Shown here in pieces: positions 55,976 through 64,000 of a stretch of 64,000 bases of DNA. How positions within the stretch are numbered: the stretch's first letter is position 1; the number at the start of each line of letters is the position of its first letter. This DNA is from Aptenodytes patagonicus (Eukaryota; Chordata; Aves; Sphenisciformes; Spheniscidae), in NCBI RefSeq assembly GCF_965638725.1, contig NC_134949.1, positions 50,682,151 through 50,746,150 on the forward strand, read 5' to 3'. Both the position numbers and the translations under genes were made by a program. The notes beneath the pieces are model-generated. The model saw only the letters and a list, made by a program, of their open reading frames with translations, had not been told where the DNA came from and ran no database searches.

Positions 55976-56340
55976 TTAACCCGATACAGTCATCATATTG
56001 TAGCTTTTGGAAGGGCTAGTTCTGCCCAAGAGAAGTTCCTCCTTACAGCTTATTCTGCTGTCTACCATTTGCATGTTGGTGTTATTTTGGCTACCTCCTG
56101 CTGGTGCAGCTTCATACAGCACACAGATTGAGCCATCCTCTCCAATACGATAGGACACTTCATACGGGTCAACCCATAGAGTGAGTTCGCTTGGAAGAAG
56201 CTGGAACAGTTCCTGACTGCTCAATCCAATCCGCTGTGCTGCCTGTCCAATGAGAGGATCCATTTTATGGTTGATCCGGATACATCGGTAACCTGATCCC
56301 TTGCATGGCTTTTCTGGGAACCAGTGGTGTTTATAATGTT
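55976..56340 (-). CDS. BTG1: BTG1 coding exon 2 (completes codon 50, to residue 170 and stop)
   Basis: The acceptor is a T/A-rich tract ending in TTTATAG, followed by AACATTATAAACACC, which completes Glu50 and continues HYKHHW. The exon contains Box A, the [16 protein letters not shown] helix, Box B and the C-terminal tail ending MMTVSG, with TAA at 55978-55976. It is intact. The reading frame also stays open into the intron, with an in-frame ATG at 56404-56402, so a transcript starting inside the intron could in principle give a product of about 142 residues that lacks exon 1. Confidence 0.98.
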
Positions 56341-57680
56341 CTATAAAATAAAAGAAAAGATTATCCTCCTTAATTCTGTATCCAAAAAGATGTACAGTGA
56401 GCATTGTTCTCTCGCAAATTTCACACCTCAAGATGTTGAGACACTTATTATTTTAGAATAAGTGACCTGAAAAATCATTATAGCCTTTATTTTTGCTATT
56501 TACATAAGCACAGCGTCCCCTGGGAAGTACTCATGTACAAAGTTACTGTTTCATGCTACCATAGACAGAGAACAATGTTTGCCATCCAAAAGGGTGAAAT
56601 ACAACTTCCTGGCATTCACAGAAACAACTATTAAAAAAGTGATTACATACACAGCAGAAAAACGCAAGGGCTTCAAAACCTCCACGAATCAAGAAGGAAA
56701 AAAAGCACCTTTCCAGCATCGTCTGGAGATCACACCCATGATTAGTTCCTCACATTCTAAGAACACCCAAAAATAACCAGGGAAGGAGCTGGGCAGCATT
56801 TACCGACTGACTCAAGCTGTATTTCACCACTGCTCTTCCCAGCCTGTTTTCCAGGGCGAGATACCAATGACTTCACTTACCTTAGGAGTTCTATCCCACC
56901 CAAAACCCTATCGGTCTGAGGCTACTCGTAGCCACTATCAAGCACGCTGGGACACAGGCTCGGGATTACAAGACCCACAGGGCAGCGAAGAAACCCTCGA
57001 TATTTGATCCTAACCGGGGCTGTCGGGTGGCAACGATATGTTTTCAGAAGAAAGGGGAACTGAGACTTATCGTCCACCGCTGAATTTTACTTGACAAAAA
57101 AGCAACTTGGGAGCGTTTCTCCTTCAGGAAACCGGGCGGTTTGAGCCCTTGGAGCGGAGCCCAAGTGCGGGCTGCTCCGAAAGCTTTGTCTACGGAGCCA
57201 AGGGGGGGGCTGCCTGCGCGCCGCCCAAGCCCCTTTTGTTTACAGCCCGCTCCCGCCGCCCCCTCCCGCCGGGGGCCGGCTCGGAACGGGGGTCTCCCGG
57301 AAAGGGCGAGCCACGGCCGCGGAGCCCCGCTCGCCCCCCGCACCTGCCCTCGCGGCGGCTGCTGGCCCCCTTCCCCCCTCTCCGGCCGCCCGCGGGGCGC
57401 GGCGCTGCCTCGGCCGGAGGTGCCGCCCGCACCGCCGCCGGCCCGGGCAGGCGGCCCCGCGGCGGAAAGGGCAGCGCGGCTCCCCGGGCCGGAGGGGGGG
57501 AGCGGCTCCCGCCGCGCCCGCGCCACCCTCACCTGCCAGCAGCTCCTGCAGGCTCTGGCTGAAGGTCTGCAGCTGCCGCTCGTTCATCAGCCCCTTGGTC
57601 CGCAGGAACTTGGAGATGAAGCCCACGGCCGCGGCGATCTCGCGTATCATGCTGGCCCGGGTGTACAGGGCGGGATGCAT
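55976..57680 (-). CDS. BTG1: BTG1 antiproliferation factor, two coding exons (join 55976..56340, 57533..57680)
   Basis: The spliced frame encodes 170 residues, close to the 171 of human BTG1. The BTG/TOB domain covers roughly residues 9-127. Its N-terminal part has [10 protein letters not shown] and the LQELL helix; Box A includes [19 protein letters not shown] (residues 51-69); Box B includes [18 protein letters not shown] (102-119). Family members carry no known enzyme activity. They are adaptors that bind the CAF1 deadenylases (CNOT7/CNOT8) of the CCR4-NOT complex, and BTG1/2 also bind PRMT1 and transcription factors, restraining proliferation and promoting quiescence and differentiation. 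Two LxxLL-type motifs are visible: LQELL at 44-48 and LFQLL at 94-98. The tail contains TSPSK (157-161), whose serine-proline matches the CDK-type site described near S159 in the human protein. Splice sites are canonical and the frame has no break. Identity is very secure; the species is not determined. Confidence 0.98.
56341..57532 (-). other. BTG1: BTG1 intron 1 (1,192 bp)
   Basis: The intron runs from donor GTGAGG (57532 downward) to acceptor TTTATAG (ending at 56341) and is phase 1. Its first 400 bases lie in the CpG island and are extremely GC-rich, while the 3' half is AT-rich. No repeat or RNA gene was recognised. The GC-rich open frames crossing the donor follow from base composition and are not annotated as genes. 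Confidence 0.95.
57533..57680 (-). CDS. BTG1: BTG1 coding exon 1 (residues 1-49 and first base of codon 50)
   Basis: The exon opens with ATG at 57680-57678 and ends with GCTGGCAG followed by the donor GTGAGG (intron begins at 57532), leaving a split codon G|AA for Glu50. It encodes [10 protein letters not shown] and the first helices of the BTG domain. The assigned start matches the family N-terminus. Its initiation context is weak, with T at -3 and C at +4. A second in-frame ATG (Met11, 57650-57648) has A at -3, so leaky scanning to a protein lacking ten residues is conceivable. The exon lies in very GC-rich DNA, so open frames on both strands here are mostly shadows. Confidence 0.97.
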
Positions 57681-57931
57681 GGAGGCGGCGGCGGGCGGCA
57701 GCCAGCTCTCCGGGGCGGCCGGCGCTGGGACGGGACGGGGCGCGGGGCGAGCGGCGCGGAGCGGGACGGGCGCGGGGGCGGCGCGGCTCTAACTGGGAGA
57801 GGAGCGGGCGGCGGAGCCCAGATCACATCCCGGGGGCGGCAGCCTCCGCCTCCTCTTCCTGCGGCAGGGGGGCGGCGGCAGCAGCGGCGGCCGCGGCAGC
57901 GCACCCCGCATCTCCTGCTGCGAGGGGCGAA
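57681..57931 (-). other. BTG1: BTG1 5' untranslated region (predicted)
   Basis: The region lies between a start site predicted about 30 nt downstream of the TATA-like element and the main ATG. It is very GC-rich and probably highly structured. It contains two upstream ATGs: one at 57911-57909 opening a 40-codon uORF, and one at 57828-57826 followed immediately by TGA. The 5' end is predicted and not observed. Confidence 0.55.
57789..57911 (-). other. upstream ORF (40 codons) in BTG1 leader
   Basis: The ATG at 57911-57909 has G at -3 and C at +4, a better -3 base than the main BTG1 start. The frame runs 40 codons to TAG at 57791-57789, leaving 108 nt before the BTG1 ATG, enough for reinitiation. 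The predicted peptide is Pro/Arg-rich with a basic CRRKRRRRL core and resembles no protein I know. It is in the mRNA only if transcription starts above 57911, as the TATA position predicts. A regulatory uORF is more likely than a functional peptide. Confidence 0.35.
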
Positions 57932-57956
57932 GGGAGCTGCCTACCGACCGCCGCTT

Positions 57957-57962
57957 CTTATA
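57957..57962 (-). promoter_or_regulatory. BTG1: TATA-like element of BTG1 promoter
   Basis: The minus strand reads GGCTATAAGAAGCGG, and TATAAG stands out as an AT-rich island in GC-rich sequence. It would place initiation near 57931, giving a 5'UTR of about 250 nt. The CCAAT and GC boxes lie at fitting distances upstream. Confidence 0.6.
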
Positions 57963-58010
57963 GCCGCCGACGGGCGGAAGTGCCGTCAGGGCGCCGGGGG
58001 CGCGCCGCCG

Positions 58011-58015
58011 CCAAT
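58011..58015 (+). promoter_or_regulatory. CCAAT box (inverted relative to BTG1)
   Basis: CCAAT within GCCGCCAATCGAG is an NF-Y-type site. It lies about 80 bp upstream of the predicted BTG1 start, the classical spacing, and in inverted orientation (ATTGG on the gene strand), which NF-Y tolerates. It could also serve transcription on the plus strand. Confidence 0.55.
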
Positions 58016-58047
58016 CGAGAGATCGCACCATTGTGACGGCAGGCGGC

Positions 58048-58058
58048 GGGGCGGGGCC
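58048..58058 (+). promoter_or_regulatory. GC box (Sp/KLF-type)
   Basis: GGGGCGGGGCC lies between the CCAAT box and the TGACGTAA site, about 120 bp upstream of the predicted BTG1 start. It matches the Sp1/KLF consensus, but many similar sequences occur in this island. Confidence 0.45.
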
Positions 58059-58073
58059 GGCGAATGGGGGGGG

Positions 58074-58081
58074 TGACGTAA
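58074..58081 (+). promoter_or_regulatory. CRE/ATF-like site TGACGTAA
   Basis: TGACGTAA differs from the full cAMP-response element TGACGTCA at one base and is a common ATF/CREB/bZIP site. It lies about 145 bp upstream of the predicted BTG1 start. A further half-site TGACG is at 58034-58038. Confidence 0.5.
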
Positions 58082-58087
58082 TCGATT

Positions 58088-58094
58088 GTAAACA
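58088..58094 (+). promoter_or_regulatory. forkhead (FOXO-type) site GTAAACA
   Basis: TGTAAACAAAT contains the core GTAAACA (TGTTTAC on the other strand), an exact forkhead match inside the CpG island about 160 bp upstream of the predicted BTG1 start. BTG1 is known from studies of erythroid differentiation as a FOXO3a-induced gene, so the site is a reasonable candidate for direct control. Binding is not shown by sequence alone. Confidence 0.5.
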
Positions 58095-58551
58095 AATAGA
58101 GCCGGGGCGCGCGAAGGTGCGCGGGGACGCGCGGTGTTCGGCGCAAGGGGCTGCGCGCCGCGCAAGTGCCTCCGGGTGCGCGGAGGGGGAGCGTGCCCGC
58201 GGCGCGGGGGCTTCCCGCCCGAGGAGCTGCGTGGGCAGCGGCAGCGCGGCGCGGAAGGGAGCGCGGAGGGCGCCTGTGCGGTGCAGCCCCGCGCAGGTCC
58301 CGCCCGAGAGAGAGCGGCGCCCGCGGTCCGCGCACCGGCGTGGGCAGGGTAGGGGGGGGCGCGGCGCGAAGCCGACCCGCGGCACGGCCGCGCGGAGGCC
58401 GGCCGGCCGGTCGGCCTGCCTGCGCGGGGTGCGTAACCGGGCGAGGCTGGCATGTCTCGCGGCCGTGTGGGCTACAGCGGCGCGCTGCGGCTTGGGGGCC
58501 GAGCGGCGGCCGTGCGCTGTATCTGGGGAGAGCAGAGCCACGTCAGCGGCA

Positions 58552-58575
58552 GGGGTGGGCGGGAGGGAGGGAGGG
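58552..58575 (+). other. G-quadruplex-forming run in CpG island
   Basis: Six consecutive runs of three or four G are separated by single bases (58552-58555, 58557-58559, 58561-58563, 58565-58567, 58569-58571, 58573-58575). Single-base loops give very stable parallel quadruplexes in known examples. The G-rich strand would be the nontemplate strand of any plus-strand divergent transcript. Confidence 0.6.
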
Positions 58576-58590
58576 AGGCAGGCCGCCCGT

Positions 58591-58610
58591 CCGCCCGCCC
58601 GGGCGGGCGG
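58591..58610. repeat. perfect 20-bp GC palindrome
   Basis: CCGCCCGCCCGGGCGGGCGG is a perfect inverted repeat without spacer, about 15 bp beyond the G-quadruplex run. It consists of overlapping Sp/KLF-type GC motifs in both orientations. Confidence 0.85.
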
Positions 58611-58926
58611 GGCGGGAAGCGAGAGCGCGCAGGCGGGCGGAGTGCTTTCTGCGCTCTCTCGGTGCGCCTTGTCCCGCGTCGGCTCAGCAGCCGGCGGCTG
58701 GTTTGTCTGTGCGCGGGGGCGTGCCCGTACATGCCTCCCCACCTAAAGGCAGCTGCAGCAGGGGTGCTCAGAGATCAGTACTTGTTTACTCCCGTAGCCA
58801 CCGGAGGCGATGTGGCTTTTCCCCCTTTTGCCTTCTCTCGGAGCCCCGGGGGTGCCCCAGCGGAACCGCTCCTGTACCCCGCACCCCGGGGGTCCCGAGC
58901 ATGGCTTTGTCCTCACATTTGTTTAC

Positions 58927-58944
58927 CGTGGCCTTAAGGCCACG
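58927..58944. repeat. perfect 18-bp palindrome CGTGGCCTTAAGGCCACG
   Basis: This uninterrupted inverted repeat lies about 200 bp beyond the CpG island on the side away from BTG1. No known element was recognised. It could be a dimeric factor site or chance. Confidence 0.8.
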
Positions 58945-59389
58945 TTCACATCGGGGTCTCCAGGCAGGGTCCTCCACGCAGAGCAAAAGCCCTGGCTCTG
59001 GGCAGCTGGTGGGCCACCAAGCCCATGGGCGCAAGCAGAGCGAAGGGCACGCTGGTCAGCAGGGGAAGTGTCTTCTCACGGGCCACTGGCCAAACCTCAG
59101 CCCTGGTTCGTTGAGGACACCCCAGAAATGCAACTTTTAGTCTTCCACATGCCTCATGCACGCTGCTCAACGGCATATTTTCCCTTGGGACTGTACAATT
59201 ATCCCAGCTTTTCTATCACTTGCTTTGAAAGGGGAAAAACCCTGGGTGGACGGCAGGACTGATGTATATTATTCAGCTAGCGATGGCCAAGAAGAGTGTA
59301 AAGCGTCAAGCCTCCCGATGCCATGTGTCTCCCTTTTTGCAAAACCAAAGGGGAGATGAAAGAAGCAGCGGAAGTCCTTTTTTCTTGTC

Positions 59390-59407
59390 TTTTTTTTTTT
59401 TTTTTTT
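59390..59407 (+). repeat. T18 run
   Basis: Eighteen uninterrupted T about 650 bp past the CpG island. No element body is recognised beside it. Confidence 0.9.
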
Positions 59408-62400
59408 GTTAAAAACACAGAGTGTAGCTTCTTTGATAGAAAACTCATTCTTCCCCTAGGGTATATGCCCTGCCCCTATGCAAAGCTGCAAATGAAATAC
59501 AGCCTGATATTTACGTGTACAGTTCTTCCAGTCAAAGATCAGAAATCAGGCCATTAAAGGCACAATAATAACACACAGTTAAATCCTAAGATTTCTTTTT
59601 CAGTAAAAATAATTCAGTAATGAAATACATAAAAATACACATGTGAAGTAATTTGAATAAAAGATGAAAGTACACCGCTTTTGCTTGTCTGATGTTAGAG
59701 ATGTACCTGAATAGTGCTTTTGGTCTTTTCTCTGCACACAGCATCTATTCTACCTTAGACTCTCAGCCTCAGGGGACTCTCTCATTGACTCTCTATACAC
59801 AAGGGAGATCTGCAAAACACCTTCAAAAGATAATCCAGAGAGCTTAAACTCACAGCTTTACTGCATACTAAAAATGTTGGTGTGGGTTTTAGAGCACAGT
59901 CTCATCTACTTTCCCCCCACTAACCTCTGAATATTACATTAGTGATCACGAGCTGTCCCTCTGTCCTGCGAGAAGGGAGGAGCTACCTACCTGGCCCCCT
60001 CCTCTTGCCGTTCCATAGGTGCCAGCCGTCCTTTCTTCTCAGTGCTTCCGCAGCATATGTGAGGTATAGCCAGAGCTGCCATTTCTGCTCTGTTCATAGG
60101 TTGGAATTTGCTGTTCTCTTTCAAACCTCGAAGCAGCAGATGCTTCTCTCCCCCTTCACAACAAGGTCCATCATCCTACTGGAAAATATCACGTGTGCAA
60201 AATTGACATTAGAGCATCGCAATTACACAAAAATTGTGTAAATGCTACTGGAAATACTTCAGCGAAAGAGAGTATAATGTTTGCCACCTTTGCTTGGACC
60301 TGAGCTTTATCTGGGCCAGTTTCTCATCTCTCCTACTTAGTTCCAGCCAGAATCAAATGCTCAGAGGGAGTTTAAGGAACTCCCAAGTAGATAGAGTAGA
60401 CTCCCAAGGTCTTATGTAGTAGCACCCCAAAGCATGACATTTAAAAAGCTCTCCTCAGCTTGCTACAGCAGTAACTGTTATGGACAGCAAGGCTGTTCAG
60501 TTGAGATTTGAATCATCCCCCTTGAATTGTACTTTTAAGAACATAATGTGGCAGCATGCACCTCATGCCACACTGCAAGAGGGGAAGAAATTTAAAAGAT
60601 TTTTAAATTTTTTTTTTAAAAAAGCTTGCTAGACCATCAAAGGATTTCCCTCAAATCTCCTGCAAAGTCAACAAATTCAGAGTGCATTAGCAATCAAGAA
60701 GTTTTGATAGTTCCTATTGCTTCCAAACAGTTACAGCGTGTATAAAGAGGGTCTTGTCTACGGAAAGGGTAAATGGCTGTGCATGCAGATCCAGTCTACT
60801 AGTGAGGAATGAACTACCTCGGTGTTCTTACTGTGCAGCCAGCAAGCAGTTCAAGTGTAACTTCGAGGCCAAGGCTCTTTGAGATGCCTGCCAGCAGGAC
60901 CTCATCCCTAGCTGTGGGAGGGAACAAGGTAATAGGAGCTGCTGATGTAGAGAACCATCTTGTTTTCCCAGTCTAGGCAAGTCCGCCTCCATCTCAGTGC
61001 TATGGTGGGATAGCGAAGGAGCTGCTGCCATTTCCTGCCTGTGAAATGCTCCCAAAGATCCTCATCTTTAAAGTATGCAGGCTCTTAGCGATGATGAAGA
61101 CTCTGGCATACAGTTCACGGGATCAGGGAAAGTCAACTTTCCTGCATAGGACCTCAGTGGAGAACATCAGAGAAACTGGCTGTACCTTAGCCTGTTGCTG
61201 GTTTGTACCTTAGCTTCCTGCCAGTATGCCAATGTGTTTCACTGATCTACTATTTTGCTCTGAACTTCTCTGGCACCTGTACATTTTGGGATATATGAAG
61301 TGGTTCTTACTTTCTCTGGCCAGGTCCCAGCTGTCTACTCCTGCCTCTGCAGCTCCAGACACAGAGGAGGCAGTTTGCCTGGCCAATAGTGCAAGATACT
61401 GACTGATACCTTAGCGGGAGGGTGCTGAAGAAGATAAATGTAAACATTTAACAACTGCCTTATTCAGCCCATCTGATACTTTAAATGAAGCAGAGGCCCT
61501 AGGGAGAGAAAATAAAGAAAAAGAGTATGTGATCATGTAATTAAAGACCGGATCATAATGAATATGCACAGAAGGGTTGAATTAAGGTTGTACTGGCAAC
61601 GCAGCTTCTGATATTTCCTCACTTTTAAGCAACACAATGCAACCTTTACAACATTTCTTTCATGTTGTTTTGGCAGGAACTGTTTCTCACCATTGGTTTG
61701 GAGAGCCTAGCACTTTGTGAGTTCTGTCATAATGGAAATAAATAATAGAAATACAACCACTTTTATCTGTGCCACACACACACATACACATCCTGCAACT
61801 ATTGCAACACCGTCTTTTCCCAGCTTTTTCTGAAGGAAGCTACTAAGTGTTCTTTATGGTAAGTGGGAAGATTCAAGTGTTCAAAGGAGAAGAATTAGAA
61901 TTATTTGATTTTTTAAAAAAATTGTTCTGGTCCTAGAGTCTGAATTAATATGTATTTGTTTATGAAAATAAATACACTACACGTACAGCATGGATTTTTT
62001 TTCTTTCCTGTTTGGGAAATTATTCCTGACAGAATAAGGAAATGCAAGAAAGTGTGAAGGTGTTACAGGCTTTTTATGTGGTATCTTGTTAAAGCTTTTC
62101 AGTGTAGAAAAGCGTTAGATCTGTTCTCTTCCTATTCCAGTCAGTTCTAGCTGTGGTTTTGCACTGTTTGGCATTGACCTAATAAAGAAGTAATAGTTGA
62201 GAAATAATTGGTATTTGTTTCCAAAAAGCTGTATATGTGCCTTAGATTGGCATAAGCTTTCTCTCACCTGTTAGCTGAAGAGTACCGTTTGCAGTACATA
62301 AAATACAGCAACAATCCAGTTTATTTTTAGTGTAGGTTGATTTTATCAAAATGCCACATTATTTTTGTCATTTAGCAAGCATTTGAAAGCATATAGCAAG

Positions 62401-63220
62401 AGGTTGCTTCTTTATTTTTTGTTTCTGCAGAGGAAAGCTTACCATGGGATGCATAAAACATTTCTTAATGTTTTCGCTCTCTTTGGTCTTTGCTCTGAAT
62501 ACATAGTTACAGCTGTAGAGATATTAAGTTCCTATTCCAGGAGGCCGACGTAACCCACAGAGTCCGTAGCCAGCCCTGCATGTCCACGCTGCTCCCCACA
62601 GGACCCCATGGCCCCGTTGTGAGTTCCCACTTTGTTCTGTAAAGTTTTCAAGCAGGCACCCCTCAAGCTGTGGCAGTGATACTGGAATCCTTCTCGGAAA
62701 GACTTTGGCGGCATGACTTGGATTAAGATGGAGACAGAAGCAGTTAGCCCCCCCCTCGCTGCAGGGTGAGTGCCCTTGGGTGCCTTGTCAAGGGGTATCT
62801 TGGGCCTAATTTTTTTCCCTAAAGCCAGTCCTTGAGAGCAGGCTGCCATTCACGTTGTGTTGCCACAAGACATGTTTGGACTCGAGGTCGGGCTCAGACC
62901 TGGGCTCAGAAATGTCTTATGGATCCAGCCCATTTGTAAAACGGCACTCTGCAGTGAGGCAGGGATAAGGGCTCTTCAGCTCTGATTGTAAGCCTTTCTC
63001 TCAACCCAGCATTATGACATTGAAAGTAACCGCAGTGTTGTAGCAATGAGTGTTTTATCTTGAAAAAGTGGGGGGGTGAAGAAGTCAGTCGCATATTCTT
63101 CCAAAATGGAGAAGTCTTGCTTTTGAAAGCGTAAGATAGACTGGTATGAGTCAGAGAAAGGGCAAAAGTCTGATTTCTGACCACACTGGGAACCCCCCTC
63201 TCCCTTCAACATGCTTATGC

Positions 63221-63242
63221 GTGCACACACACACGCACGCAC
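63221..63242 (+). repeat. short CA-rich repeat
   Basis: Five or six CA units followed by CGCA units. This is an ordinary microsatellite. Confidence 0.85.
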
Positions 63243-64000
63243 TCTGCATTTGTAGACTGGTCTATCAGGCAATGAATTCCTCAAACCATTTCTCACACAG
63301 GTAGAGTCCTGTTTAAGCAAATGGGACAAGTCCCATAAGCCAGAGTCCCATTCTGCAGTCCGGCAATAGTCTAACAAATGTCTCTGCCACTGCAGGAAGC
63401 TTGGGAGGAGATGGAAAGAGTCGGAGAGGCAAGGGGAAGCTGTCAGCGTTGGTTATAGCTACAGCACGTTCTCCAGAAGTAATTTCAGGAAAACCAGCTC
63501 ATGACATCCTAAAATTACAAACTCTGCTGCACTTAGTCTATACAGAAAAAGGCTTGCTCTGTGGGGGATAAGTTTGATTTCAAAGGGACCACTCACAGAG
63601 AAGAGATTCTTTGTGGCATGAGCCTCAGGTGGCAGAAACCGGAATCTGGCCAGGACAGATTCAACAGAAGGCTTTTCCTATGCTATTGCTTTGATTTCAG
63701 CAAACAACATGTGACAGCATGCACATGTAACAGATAAAAAGCAAATTCAGAAAATAGTATTCTGTTTTTGTTATAAAGATGAATTTTTTTCAAGTGGGAT
63801 ATAGCAGGTGTGGCAGCACATGGGGCACGTGTTTTTAACAAAGCAATCATAGTTTGGATCCAGTAACAACAAAAATTTAAGACGACAATAGAAGGAGATG
63901 ATTTGAAAGCTTGTCAATACAGAGCTACTCACAACACAGAGTTATACATAACCATTATTACACATCCATTTCTTCATTTGTGTGCGCTTATGAATAAAAC

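Larger units (their letters stand above)
57110..58735. other. CpG island spanning BTG1 exon 1 and promoter
   Basis: About 1.6 kb of very GC-rich, CpG-dense sequence covers the 5' part of the intron, exon 1, the 5'UTR, the promoter and some 700 bp beyond. The surrounding DNA is AT-rich, so the borders are sharp. It is the only CpG island of this size in the window. The half beyond the promoter may drive a divergent noncoding transcript on the plus strand; none can be defined from sequence. Its many long open frames reflect the lack of A/T-rich stop codons. Confidence 0.9.
58740..64000. other. AT-rich intergenic sequence beyond the CpG island; no gene recognised
   Basis: This flank lies upstream of BTG1. 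It holds an 18-base T run (59390-59407), a short CA repeat (63221-63242) and the palindrome at 58927-58944. The open frames show no known domain and are short. A divergent noncoding RNA could be transcribed through the first kilobases, but I could not assign exons. Confidence 0.6.

Noticed and set aside
57141-59140. Several 150-324-codon frames on both strands of the CpG island
   Set aside because: Very high GC content removes stop codons. The frames overlap BTG1 exon 1 and promoter, are Ala/Arg/Gly/Pro-rich and show no domain.
1-64000. Search for CRISPR arrays, operons, prophage, integrons or other novel prokaryotic-type systems
   Set aside because: The sequence is vertebrate, as shown by the intron-containing BTG1 gene, CpG island and CR1 relic. 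None of these structures is present.

Overview
The window looks like nuclear DNA from a bird, or possibly another archosaur. It is AT-rich and gene-poor, has few repeats, and carries one old CR1-type LINE and small relics of palindromic amniote MITE-like elements. The only protein-coding gene I can support is BTG1, a BTG/TOB-family antiproliferative and deadenylase-adaptor gene. It lies on the minus strand in two coding exons (57533-57680 and 55976-56340) and encodes 170 residues. That length and the N-terminus [10 protein letters not shown] fit avian BTG1 as I remember it; the human protein has 171 residues. I cannot name the species.

Layout. Positions 1-55,059 are a gene desert downstream of BTG1. 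I see no coding exons there. It holds simple repeats, an antisense CR1 relic (about 9185-9925), two candidate MITE relics (about 2883-3005 and 32045-32142), a 205-bp AGGGG/AGAGG pentanucleotide array (13861-14068) and several perfect hairpins. Positions 55,060-57,931 are the BTG1 transcription unit: a 3'UTR of about 0.9 kb with a canonical AATAAA, a 1,192-bp intron, and a 5'UTR of about 250 nt with two upstream ATGs. Positions 57,110-58,735 form a CpG island containing a compact minus-strand promoter: TATA-like TATAAG, CCAAT, GC box, TGACGTAA and a forkhead site GTAAACA. Positions 58,740-64,000 return to AT-rich sequence with no recognisable gene. In mammals a divergent noncoding transcript starts from this kind of island, but I see no defined exon for one here.

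I found no CRISPR array, operon, phage or previously undescribed multi-gene system. The most interesting signals concern post-transcriptional control of BTG1. They are a 40-codon uORF and a start-stop uORF ahead of a main ATG in weak context, and a perfect RNA hairpin next to the poly(A) site with a Pumilio-like sequence in its loop. The paired perfect hairpins at 35161-35214 and the bulged hairpin at 44142-44172 are the best unexplained structures in the desert.
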